A stretch of 64,000 nucleotides of DNA. Origin: Roseomonas gilardii subsp. gilardii. Its GTDB lineage: Bacteria > Pseudomonadota > Alphaproteobacteria > Acetobacterales > Acetobacteraceae. A program made the translations under genes and the position numbers. Of this stretch, positions 8,194-16,040 are shown in pieces. The stretch's first letter is position 1; the number at the start of each line of letters is the position of its first letter. The stretch spans positions 1 through 64,000 of the forward strand of contig NZ_CP095555.1 in assembly GCF_023078375.1 (NCBI RefSeq). Reading direction: 5' to 3'. The notes beneath the pieces were generated by a model, which searched no databases, was not told the DNA's origin, and saw nothing but the letters and a program-made list of their open reading frames with translations.

Positions 8194-9259
8194 TGCCGCC
8201 ACGGGTGCTCGCGCGCTACCTGAGCGGGATCTTCCTTGCCCGGGCCACGGCGGTGCTGCTGGGGCTCGCCGCGCTGCTGCAACTGCTGGACCTGCTCGAC
8301 AAGGCCGGGGATGTGCTGGCCCGTGGCGGGGTGCCGGATATCGGGCGCTACGCCCTGCTGCGCCTGCCCACCACGCTGGGGCAGCTCGTGCCGCTCGCGG
8401 TGCTGGTGGGGGCGATCCTGACCTTCCGGCGGCTCGCCGCCTCGCTGGAAATCACCGCCATGCGGGCCACGGGGCTGGGAAGCTGGCGGATCATGGAGGC
8501 ACTGGTGCCCGCCTGCGCCCTGGCCGCTTGCCTGCAATTCGGCCTCCAGGCGGGCGTGGCGCCGTATAGCGAGCGGGCGCTCGCCGACTGGTGGGACCAC
8601 CGGGAGGTTCAGGACCGGCCGCTGGCCCTGGACCGCCGGATGTGGCTGCGCGACGGGACGGACATCCTGGCCGCCGATGCGGTCTCGCCCGATGGCACGG
8701 CGCTGGCCGGCGTCCTGCTGGTGCGGCGGGACCCGGCGGGACGGATCACGCTGCGGATCGCGGCGGAGGAGGCGCAGCACAGGGCCGGGGGCTGGCGGCT
8801 GACCGGGGTGCGGGTGCTGCACCCGGGCGAGGAGCGGGAAACGGCGCTGGCCGGGCTCGACTGGCCGGAAGGGCCTTCCCCCGGGCGATGCGGGCTCTCG
8901 CCCGGCCCACCGATGCGCTGAGCCTGTCCGCCCTGTTGCGCGGAAAGGCCGGCGAAGGCCCGGTGAGCCGGGGCCCCGCCTATTTCGGGACGCGGCTCCA
9001 GGCAGCGGCGGCGGCGGCGCTGGTGCCCTTCCTGATGCTGCTCCTGGCCATGCCCGCCGCCTTCGGCCTGCCCCGTCAGAATGGCGGCACGCGGCGGGCG
9101 GTGGTTGGCCTGGCGCTCGGGCTCGGCTATCTCGTCGCGCAAGGGCTGATGATCGCGATCGGCGAGGCCGGCGGTCTGGGCCCGCTCCCGGCGGCCTGGA
9201 GCATGTTGCCCTGCTTCGCCGTCGCGGGGCTCCTCTGCCTCTGGCACGAGGAAGCCTGA
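8193..9259 (+). pseudogene. LptG/LptF-family permease (second of a pair) with a one-base frameshift
   Basis: The ATG at 8193 overlaps the stop of the first permease (TGATG). The first 243 codons give a normal N-terminus (two helices, SLEITAMRATGLGSW, periplasmic domain) but run into TGA at 8919-8921. The remaining C-terminal part (LARPTDALSLSALL, then the terminal helices with LVPFLMLLLAMPAAFGLP) continues in the -1 frame to 9259. Adding one C to the CCCCC run at 8878-8882 restores a continuous reading (PEGPSPRAMRALARP), so a single deletion explains it. The intact product would be about 355 residues, normal for LptG. Either this is a sequencing error in a homopolymer, or the gene is inactivated or phase-variable. 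Confidence 0.8.
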
Positions 9260-9321
9260 AGGCACGTGCGGTCTCGGTGCCAACCCATCTGCCAACCCAA
9301 ACTGGGCGAGGAGGCGGTTCC

Positions 9322-10089
9322 ATGTACGGTCCCTGGAGGGGCGGACGCAGTTTCGATCTCGGCCGCATGACGCTGCGGGAGCTGGTGGTGGCCTATGCGG
9401 CGCATCCTGCGATCCATCTCTACGTGCTGCTGGGCGTGGTCTCGGCCGGGCTTTCGGTGCACTGGGCGGAAGGGGCGCTGCGGCCGGCATTGGCGGTGGC
9501 CGCCACGATCCTGGCCTATCCGCTGGCCTGGTACCTGATCCACCGCTTCATCCTGCATTCGCGCTTCCTCTACCGCTCGCCGCTGACGGCGGCGCTGTGG
9601 AAGCGCGTGCATTTCGACCACCACCAGGACCCGCACCGGCTGGACGTGCTGTTCGGCGCGCCGGTGACGACCGTGCCGACCATTCTGGCCATCCTGATCC
9701 CTGTCGGCTGGCTGATCGGCGGCGCGGCGGGCGCGGCGGCGGCCTGCGCCACAGGCTTCGTGATCACCTGCATCTACGAGTTCTGCCACTGCATCCAGCA
9801 CCTGAACTTCAAGCCGAAGAGCCGGCTGCTGCGGCGGATGAAGGAGTTGCATCTCGCGCATCATTTCCACCATGAGGGCGGGAATTACGGGATCACCAGC
9901 TTCGTCATCGACCGCGCCCTCGGCACCTATTACGGCGAGGTGCGGCAGCGGCCGCGCAGCCCGCATGTCTTCAACCTGGGCTATGACCGGGAGGAGGCCA
10001 GGCGCTTCCCCTGGGTGGAGAAGCTGACCGGCGCGCCGCCGCGCGACCGGCCCGCCCGCCCGGATGCCCGTCCGGACAAGGCGGCGTGA
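9322..10089 (+). CDS. Fatty acid/sphingoid base hydroxylase (sterol desaturase superfamily)
   Basis: The protein has 255 residues. The ATG at 9322 follows a strong Shine-Dalgarno (GAGGAGG), which rejects the in-frame upstream start near 9277. Diiron histidine clusters are complete: H74-H79 (HRFILH), H97-H101 (HFDHH), H156-H160 (HCIQH) and H177-H184 (HLAHHFHH). Four to five membrane helices are present. The superfamily hydroxylates or desaturates lipids with O2 and an electron donor. Next to a ceramide synthase-like gene, the best guess is C4 hydroxylation of sphinganine or dihydroceramide to the phyto form, as reported for acetic acid bacteria. Hydroxylation of the fatty acyl chain is the alternative. 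Confidence 0.85.
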   Translation: MYGPWRGGRSFDLGRMTLRELVVAYAAHPAIHLYVLLGVVSAGLSVHWAEGALRPALAVAATILAYPLAWYLIHRFILHSRFLYRSPLTAALWKRVHFDHHQDPHRLDVLFGAPVTTVPTILAILIPVGWLIGGAAGAAAACATGFVITCIYEFCHCIQHLNFKPKSRLLRRMKELHLAHHFHHEGGNYGITSFVIDRALGTYYGEVRQRPRSPHVFNLGYDREEARRFPWVEKLTGAPPRDRPARPDARPDKAA

Positions 10090-11243
10090 GCGCAGCCACC
10101 GTACGGGTCCCCTCCCCCATCGAGATCCTCCCCGTCACGGACCGCGCGGGGATGGAGCGTTTCATCCGGCTGCCGCATGCCCTGATGCGGCACGACCCCG
10201 CCTGGGTGCCGCCGCTGCTGCTGGAGCGGCGGGAGGCGCTGTCGCCGGCCAAGAATCCCTGGTTCCAGCATGGCGAGGCGGGTTTCTGGATCGCGCGGCG
10301 GGACGGGCGGGAGGTCGGGCGCATCAGCGCGCAGGACGACCGGCTGGTGCCGGAGCTGGAAGGCGGCCGGCCGGCGCATTTCGGGCTGCTGGCGGCGGAG
10401 GACGATGCCGAGGTGTTCTCGGCACTGCTGGACACCGCGGAGGCATGGGCGCGCGGCCGGGGGCTGCGGCGGATGCTGGGTCCGTTCAGCCTGTCCATCA
10501 ACGAGGAGACGGGCCTCCTCGTCTCCGGCTTCGACACCCCGCCGATGATGATGATGCCGCATGATCCGCCCTATGCCAGCGCACGGCTGGAGGCGCTGGG
10601 CTATGCCAAGGCGCGTGACATGCTCGCCTATGTCAGTCCCGTGGCGGAGGCGTTGCCGCCGGCGGCGGCGCGGGTGGTGGAACGCGGCCTGCCCTCCGGC
10701 GTCACCCTGCGGCCGCTGCGGCGCTCTGCCCTGCGGGAGGAGGTCGAGGCGCTGATCGGCATCTTCAACGAGGCCTGGGCGGGAAACTGGGGCTTCGTGC
10801 CCTTCACCGCGGCCGAGGTGGCGCATCTGGCCACCGCGCTGAAGCCGCTGCTGAACGAGAGGCTGGTCTGGTTCGCGGAGATGCGGGGCCAGCCCGTCGC
10901 CTTCGCCGTCTGCCTGCCGAACCTGAACGAGGCCATCCGGGACCTGTCGGGGCGGCTGCTGCCCTTCGGCTGGGCGAAGCTGCTCTGGCGCCTGAAGGTC
11001 GCGGGCGTCTCGACGGCGCGCGTGCCGCTGATGGGGGTGCGGCCGCGGTTGCAGGCCGGGCTGCTGGGGCGCGTGCTGCCGCTCTTCCTGGTGGAGGCCC
11101 TGCGGCGGGAGGCACGGGCCCTTGGCATCCGGCGGATCGAGATGTCCTGGGTGCTGGAGGACAACCTGCCCATGCGCCACCTCGCCGAGGTGCTGGGAGC
11201 GCGGGCCTACAAGACCTACCGCATCTACGGGAAGCCGCTGTGA
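10086..11243 (+). CDS. Bacterial ceramide synthase-like acyl-CoA N-acyltransferase
   Basis: The protein has 385 residues from a GTG start overlapping the hydroxylase stop (GTGA). The N-terminus (FIRLPHALMRHDPAWVPPLL, then a KNPWFQHGEAGFWIARRDG segment and VGRISAQ) is typical of the GNAT-like family that includes the Caulobacter ceramide synthase bCerS. The C-terminal RRIEMSWVLEDNLPMRHL resembles a GNAT fold end. There are no membrane helices. It would N-acylate sphinganine or 3-ketosphinganine with an acyl thioester. The family assignment is strong, and the substrate is inferred from the spt-like, hydroxylase and kinase neighbours. The product overlaps the next gene by four bases. Confidence 0.8.
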   Translation: MSAATVRVPSPIEILPVTDRAGMERFIRLPHALMRHDPAWVPPLLLERREALSPAKNPWFQHGEAGFWIARRDGREVGRISAQDDRLVPELEGGRPAHFGLLAAEDDAEVFSALLDTAEAWARGRGLRRMLGPFSLSINEETGLLVSGFDTPPMMMMPHDPPYASARLEALGYAKARDMLAYVSPVAEALPPAAARVVERGLPSGVTLRPLRRSALREEVEALIGIFNEAWAGNWGFVPFTAAEVAHLATALKPLLNERLVWFAEMRGQPVAFAVCLPNLNEAIRDLSGRLLPFGWAKLLWRLKVAGVSTARVPLMGVRPRLQAGLLGRVLPLFLVEALRREARALGIRRIEMSWVLEDNLPMRHLAEVLGARAYKTYRIYGKPL

Positions 11244-12019
11244 CGGGGGTCACGGCGCTGGTCCTGGCCGGGCAGAGGCGCGGGACGGACCCGATGGCCG
11301 CCGCTGCCGGGGTCTCGCACAAGGCGCTGCTGCCGGTGGCGGGGGTGCCCATGCTGCTGCGCGTGGTCTCGGCGCTGCGCTCGGCGCCCGGCATCGCCCG
11401 CATCGTCGTGTCCATCGAGGAGGCGCAGCGGGTGCTGGCCGGGCTGGAGGACGTGATCCTGCGGCCCGCCGCTCCGGGCCCCGCCCTCAGCGCGGCGGCG
11501 GTGTTCGAGGAGTTCGGCGCACCGCTCCTGATCACCACGGCGGACCACGCGCTGCTGACACCGGCCATGGTGGCGCATCTGCTGCGGGAGGCGCCTGAGG
11601 AAGCATCCGCCGTCGCAGCGCTCGCGCGGCGCGACACGATCCTGGCGGAGTTCCCGGAAACACGGCGCACCTGGTTGCGCTTCCGGGACGGCGATTTCAG
11701 CGGCTGCAACCTGTTCCTGCTGGCGCGGCCCGAGGCGGTCCAGGTGCTGCGCTTCTGGCAGCGGCTGGAACAGCAGCGGAAGCGGCCGACGGCCATGGCA
11801 CGGATGCTGGGGGTCGTCCCGCTGCTGCGCTATGCCCTGGGCTGGATGACGCTGCGGACCGGCCTGGACGCGCTGGGCGCACGATGCGGGACGCCGGTGG
11901 CCACGGTGGACATGCCCTTCGGCGCGGCGGCCCTGGATGTGGACAAGCCGGATGATCTGGCCCTGGTGGAGGCCCGTCTCGGCGCGGCGGAACGGCAGCC
12001 CGCTCCCCGGCCGGGCTGA
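11240..12019 (+). CDS. MobA-like NTP transferase, candidate phosphoglycerate cytidylyltransferase (CpgD-like)
   Basis: The protein has 259 residues from a GTG start overlapping the previous stop. The N-terminus ALVLAGQRRGTDPMA with K at the end of GVSHKALLPVAG is the nucleotide-binding signature of MobA/GlmU-type transferases. TTADHALLTP is the metal-binding acidic strand. In Caulobacter a protein of this type makes CDP-glycerate from CTP and 3-phosphoglycerate for ceramide phosphoglycerate synthesis. The same role here would supply the donor for the CDP-alcohol transferase at 3838-4917. This is inference from context. Molybdopterin or sugar-nucleotide synthesis is less likely, as no partner genes are near. 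It ends six bases from the convergent lyase gene. Confidence 0.7.
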   Translation: MTGVTALVLAGQRRGTDPMAAAAGVSHKALLPVAGVPMLLRVVSALRSAPGIARIVVSIEEAQRVLAGLEDVILRPAAPGPALSAAAVFEEFGAPLLITTADHALLTPAMVAHLLREAPEEASAVAALARRDTILAEFPETRRTWLRFRDGDFSGCNLFLLARPEAVQVLRFWQRLEQQRKRPTAMARMLGVVPLLRYALGWMTLRTGLDALGARCGTPVATVDMPFGAAALDVDKPDDLALVEARLGAAERQPAPRPG

Positions 12020-12024
12020 CGGCC

Positions 12025-12906
12025 TCACGGAGCCCAGGCACGCCGCAGGATCGTTTCCGCGCGGCGTATGACGGGGGGGTCCACCATCCGGCCGCCGATC
12101 TGGAAGGCGCCGCGCCCCGCGCGCCGGGCCTCCGCCTCCCCTGCCAGGACGCGGCGCGCCCAGTCGATCTCCTGCGGGCCGGGCGAGAATTCCCTGTTCA
12201 GCACCGCCACCTGCGCCGGATGGATTGCCAGGGCGCCCAGGAAACCCAGGCGCCGGGCCGCGCGCACGGTTTTCCCAAAAGCCTCCAGATCCGTGAAGGC
12301 GCCGATGCTGTCCACGAAGCCCAGCGGCACGATGCCGGCCGCCCGCGCGGCGCAAAGGACGGCGAAGTTCGGGGCCAGCAGGGTTTCGGGTTCCGCCACG
12401 CCACCGAGCGCCGCCGCGAAATCCTCCGGCCCCAGGGTCATCGCGGCGACGCGGGGATGCGCGGCGGCGATGGCATGGAGATGCGGCATCGCCGCCGGCG
12501 TCTCCACCTGCAGCAGCAGGACGATGCCGCCGGGCGGCAGGCCGCGTTCCGCTTCCAGCTCGTCCAGCGCTGCCGCCACCTCGCGCACGAAGCCGGGCTC
12601 CTCGACCTTCGGGAGAATGAGGCCGGCCAGCCCCGGCAGGACCGCCGCCTCCAGATCGCGCGCCAGGGCCCGCAGCCCGTGGTTGACGCGTACCATCGCC
12701 GCCGCGCCGCCCTGCCCCACACTGGCCAGCGCCGTGGCCAGGCCCGCCCGGGCAGCCTCCTTCTGCCCGGGCGGCACGGCATCCTCCAGGTCCAGGATCA
12801 CCGCATCGGCCCCGCGCTCATGCGCGCGGGCGACGAAACGTTCCACATGCGCCGGCACGAAGAGCAGGGAGCGCCAGGAGGCCGGGTCGTGCCGGTTCTG
12901 GGTCAT
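12025..12906 (-). CDS. CitE/HpcH-family CoA lyase, probable (S)-citramalyl-CoA lyase
   Basis: The protein has 293 residues. The ATG at 12906 overlaps the TctC stop, which rejects the longer open frame. HpcH/HpaI TIM-barrel motifs are visible: SLLFVPA, DAVILDLEDAVPPGQK, MVRVN, LILPKVEEP, LLLQVETPAAM and TLGPEDFAAALGG. The conserved Glu and Asp metal ligands are in QVET and GPED. The family cleaves acyl-CoA such as citramalyl-CoA to acetyl-CoA and pyruvate. With the CoA-transferase, HTD2 hydratase and acyl-CoA dehydrogenase upstream it fits the last step of itaconate or mesaconate degradation. Malyl-CoA or methylmalyl-CoA are alternatives. Confidence 0.8.
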   Translation of the reverse strand: MTQNRHDPASWRSLLFVPAHVERFVARAHERGADAVILDLEDAVPPGQKEAARAGLATALASVGQGGAAAMVRVNHGLRALARDLEAAVLPGLAGLILPKVEEPGFVREVAAALDELEAERGLPPGGIVLLLQVETPAAMPHLHAIAAAHPRVAAMTLGPEDFAAALGGVAEPETLLAPNFAVLCAARAAGIVPLGFVDSIGAFTDLEAFGKTVRAARRLGFLGALAIHPAQVAVLNREFSPGPQEIDWARRVLAGEAEARRAGRGAFQIGGRMVDPPVIRRAETILRRAWAP

Positions 12907-13889
12907 TGCGGTTCGATCCCGGCTTCGCGCGTCAGCGAGATCCAGCGGTCCGCCTCCCGCCGCATCGTCGAGCGGAGCGGTTCCGGCCCGCGCTCCGCCG
13001 GGGGTGGAATCTGCACGGCGAGCTCCGTGAAGCGCGTCCGGACCCAGGGGTCGTCCAGCACCTTGTCGAGGGCGGCAGTCAGGACCGTGGTCACGTCCCC
13101 GGGCGTACCGTGTGGCGCCACCACGGCGTTCCACACGGCGATGTCGAACTGGGGCAACCCGATCTCGGCGGAGGTGGGCGTGTCGGGGAGCTGGGGCAGG
13201 CGTCCCTTCACCGTCACGGCCAGTGGCCGCAGCATGTCGTTGCCGACCTGCGGGATGACGGTGAGGGCCTGGTCCACGATGGCATCGGTGACGCCGTTCA
13301 TCGTGTCCTGCAAGGCGGGGCCGGCGCCGCGATAGGGCACCAGCGTCGCCTGGGAGCCGATGGCGCGGTCCAGCAGCAGCGCCCCGAGATAGGAGACCGA
13401 ACCCGTCCCGGCCGTGGCGATGGTCATGCGTCCCTTGTTGCGGGCCGCCCAGTCGCGAAAGCCCGCCATGTCCTTCGCCAGATCGGGCCGCAGCGCGAGG
13501 ACCATCGGATTGGTGCCGTACTGGCCGATGAGGGCGAAGCTTTCCAGGGGCTGGTAGGGAAGGTTGCGGTAGAAGGCGAGGTTCGCCGCCAGTGTCCCGG
13601 TATGGCCGAGCCCGATCGTGTAGCCGTCCGGGGCGGCGCGGGCGGTGCGCTGTGATCCGATGATGCCGCCGGCCCCGCCATAGTTCTCGACCGGCACCGG
13701 CTGGCCGAGGACGGCCGAAAGCTTCTGCGCCATGACCCGCGCCATGACGTCGGTCGGCCCTCCGGCGGCGAAGGGCACCTGCATGACCACGGGGCGGTTC
13801 GGAAAGCGGCCTTCCGCCCGGAGGATGGAAGGGGTGGACAGCATCGCCACGGCGGTGCCCATACCTGACAGAAAGCTCCTGCGCTGCAT
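12903..13889 (-). CDS. Tripartite tricarboxylate transporter (Bug/TctC) periplasmic binding protein
   Basis: The protein has 328 residues with an N-terminal signal (MQRRSFLSGMGTAVAMLSTPSILRAEG). Bug family marks are present: PNRPVVMQVPFAAGGPTDVMAR, the VENYGGAGGIIG loop that holds the ligand carboxylate, PDGYTIGLGH and LPDTPTSAEIGLP. These proteins bind small carboxylates in the periplasm for TctAB-type carriers. No tctA/tctB genes are near, as is common for orphan Bug proteins. Being inside the C5-dicarboxylate operon, it probably binds itaconate, mesaconate or a similar acid. Confidence 0.85.
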   Translation of the reverse strand: MQRRSFLSGMGTAVAMLSTPSILRAEGRFPNRPVVMQVPFAAGGPTDVMARVMAQKLSAVLGQPVPVENYGGAGGIIGSQRTARAAPDGYTIGLGHTGTLAANLAFYRNLPYQPLESFALIGQYGTNPMVLALRPDLAKDMAGFRDWAARNKGRMTIATAGTGSVSYLGALLLDRAIGSQATLVPYRGAGPALQDTMNGVTDAIVDQALTVIPQVGNDMLRPLAVTVKGRLPQLPDTPTSAEIGLPQFDIAVWNAVVAPHGTPGDVTTVLTAALDKVLDDPWVRTRFTELAVQIPPPAERGPEPLRSTMRREADRWISLTREAGIEPQ

Positions 13890-13974
13890 CCTGTTACGTC
13901 TCCCGTTCTGTTGCTGGACTGTTCACTGTTCTTGCGGGGAAGACCCCGTGGCGGGGGACATCACCCCGGTCGTG

Positions 13975-14841
13975 TCAGCCGATCCGCGCCTCCGCCCGCA
14001 TCGCCAGCCCGCCCCCGGCATTGGTGGCCCAGAGCGGCACGCGCCCTTCCGCATCGGGCGGTGCGCCATTCAGGTGCAGGGGCGCGCCATCGAAGATCGG
14101 CGACACGGCGCGGAAGGTGAAATGCGTCACCCGCGCCTCCGGCCGTTGCCGCCGGAGCAGGTCGAGCAGCAGCGTGGCGATCAGCGGCCCGTGCACGATC
14201 AGGCCGGGATAGCCTTCCTCCTCCGTCACATAGGGGCGGTCGTAATGGATGCGGTGGCCGTTGAAGGTCAGCGCGGAATAGCGGAAGAGCAGCACCGGGT
14301 CCGGCACCAGGCTGCGCTGCCACGGCCCGGGCGGCGGCGCCTCCGGCGCGGGTTTGACGGCGTTGGCACGGGCATCGCGATAGACGATGTCATGCTCCTC
14401 CTCCAGCAGTGCCGGGCCGCCGGCGGTGTCCTCGCGGATCTCGTGCCGCACGGTGACGAAGACCAGCGGGCCGAGCGAGCCCTCCCGCGCCGAGACGGCG
14501 GCGATGGTGGAACGGCGCCGGACCGCCATGCCGACCCGTAGCGGCGCATGGAAGACGAGGCGGCTGCCCGCCCACATCCGGCGCGGCAGCGCATGCACCG
14601 GCGGAAGGAAACCGCCCCGCGCGGCATGCCCATCCGGTCCCAGCGCCGAATGCGGCTCGCCGGGCAGGAACATGCACCAGTGCGAGAGCGGAGTTGCCGC
14701 CTCGCCGGGACGCAGAGGCGGGTCCTCGCGATCCAGCGTGGCGTTCAGCCGGTCCAGGGGGCCGGCGGCGACGAGGTCCAGCCGGTCCTCGGTGCGGCCG
14801 ATCCAGTCGGCGTAGCGGCCCGTTTCCGCGGTCATGTCCAT
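13975..14841 (-). CDS. HTD2/MaoC-type enoyl-CoA hydratase, probable itaconyl- or mesaconyl-CoA hydratase
   Basis: The protein has 288 residues from the ATG at 14841, which has a clear GGGAGG site. A TTG at 14859, overlapping the dehydrogenase stop, is open but less likely. It is a double hot-dog protein: the N-terminal half carries the LSHWCMFLP segment, and the C-terminal half carries the catalytic FRYSALTFNGHRIHYDRPY block (Asn-His and His-Tyr-Asp), the MaoC signature. Proteins of this kind hydrate itaconyl-CoA (Pseudomonas Ich) or mesaconyl-C4-CoA (Chloroflexus Meh) to citramalyl-CoA. The neighbouring CitE-type lyase makes citramalyl-CoA the likely product. Confidence 0.8.
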   Translation of the reverse strand: MDMTAETGRYADWIGRTEDRLDLVAAGPLDRLNATLDREDPPLRPGEAATPLSHWCMFLPGEPHSALGPDGHAARGGFLPPVHALPRRMWAGSRLVFHAPLRVGMAVRRRSTIAAVSAREGSLGPLVFVTVRHEIREDTAGGPALLEEEHDIVYRDARANAVKPAPEAPPPGPWQRSLVPDPVLLFRYSALTFNGHRIHYDRPYVTEEEGYPGLIVHGPLIATLLLDLLRRQRPEARVTHFTFRAVSPIFDGAPLHLNGAPPDAEGRVPLWATNAGGGLAMRAEARIG

Positions 14842-14855
14842 GCGCTCCTCCCGTC

Positions 14856-16040
14856 TCAATAGGAGCGCGGCATGCCGAGGACATGCTCGCCGAGATAGGA
14901 CAGGATCAGGTTGGTGCTGATCGGCGCCACCTGATACAGCCGTGTCTCACGGAACTTGCGCTCGATGTCGTATTCCTCGGCGAAGCCGAAGCCACCATGC
15001 GTCTGCACGCAGGCTTCGGCGGCGGCCCAGCTCGCCTCGGCGGCCAGCATCTTGCCCATATTGGCTTCCTCGCCCGGCCGCTCGCCACGCTCGAAGCGTT
15101 CCAGCCCGCGCTGCACGATCGCCTCGGCGGCGCGCATCTGGGCGTAGGCGCGGGCGATGGGGAATTGCACGCCCTGGTTCGCGCCGATCGGGCGTCCGAA
15201 CAGCACGCGCTCCTTCGCGTAGTTAACGGCTTTCTCGATGAACCACTTCGCGTCGCCGATGCATTCCGAAGCGATCAGCAGGCGCTCCGCGTTCATCCCG
15301 TCAAGGACGTAGCGGAAGCCCTGGCCCTCCTCGCCCACGAGGTTCTCCGCCGGCACCTCCATGTTGTCGAAGAAGACCTCGCAACTGTTGTGGTTCATCA
15401 TGGTGCGGATCGGCCGGATGGTGAGCCCGTTGTCGAGCGCCTGCCGCATGTCCACGATAAAGGTGGAAAGCCCCTCGGTCTTCTTCGCCACCTGGTCGCG
15501 CGACGTGGTCCGGGCCAGCAGCAGCATGAGATCGGAATGCTCGGCGCGCGAGGTCCAGATCTTCTGGCCGTTGACGATGTAGCGGTCGCCCTCCCGCCGC
15601 GCGGTGGTGCGCAGCGCGGTGGTGTCCGTCCCGCTCGTCGGTTCGGTCACGCCGAAGGCCTGCAGGCGCAGCGCCCCGCTCGCGATCCCCGGCAGGTACC
15701 CGGCCTTCTGCGCCGCGCTGCCGTGGCGCAGGATCGTGCCCATGATGTACATCTGGGCGTGGCAGGCGGCGCCGTTGCAGCCCTGCCGCTGCACCTCCTC
15801 CAGGATCGCGGCGGCGGCGGAAAGGCCGAGCCCGGCGCCGCCATATTCCTCCGGGATCAGCGCGCCGAGATAGCCCGCCTCCGTCAGTGCCTGCACGAAC
15901 TCCGTCGGATAGCCGCGCACCTCGTCCAGCTTGCGCCAGTACTCGCCGGGAAAGCCAGCGCAGAGCTTGGCGACCTCGGCCCGCAGATCGGCCCAGGATT
16001 CGGTGCCGGGCGCGGGGTCCATGGGGTTGGCGATGGTCAT
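14856..16040 (-). CDS. Acyl-CoA dehydrogenase of the C5-dicarboxylate cluster
   Basis: The protein has 394 residues from the ATG at 16040, overlapping the CoA-transferase stop. ACAD domains are in order: helical N-terminus, a beta domain with GVTEPTSGTDT and IVNGQKIWTS, and a helical C-terminus with VQTHGGFGFAEEYDIER. The usual C-terminal catalytic YEGT is replaced by YQVAPIS. A glutamate in AERLLIAS (E252) occupies the position used by isovaleryl- and long-chain dehydrogenases, so it is probably the base. A homologous gene sits in the Pseudomonas itaconate operon. Its exact substrate is unknown; a methylsuccinyl- or other C5 acyl-CoA is plausible. Confidence 0.8.
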   Translation of the reverse strand: MTIANPMDPAPGTESWADLRAEVAKLCAGFPGEYWRKLDEVRGYPTEFVQALTEAGYLGALIPEEYGGAGLGLSAAAAILEEVQRQGCNGAACHAQMYIMGTILRHGSAAQKAGYLPGIASGALRLQAFGVTEPTSGTDTTALRTTARREGDRYIVNGQKIWTSRAEHSDLMLLLARTTSRDQVAKKTEGLSTFIVDMRQALDNGLTIRPIRTMMNHNSCEVFFDNMEVPAENLVGEEGQGFRYVLDGMNAERLLIASECIGDAKWFIEKAVNYAKERVLFGRPIGANQGVQFPIARAYAQMRAAEAIVQRGLERFERGERPGEEANMGKMLAAEASWAAAEACVQTHGGFGFAEEYDIERKFRETRLYQVAPISTNLILSYLGEHVLGMPRSY

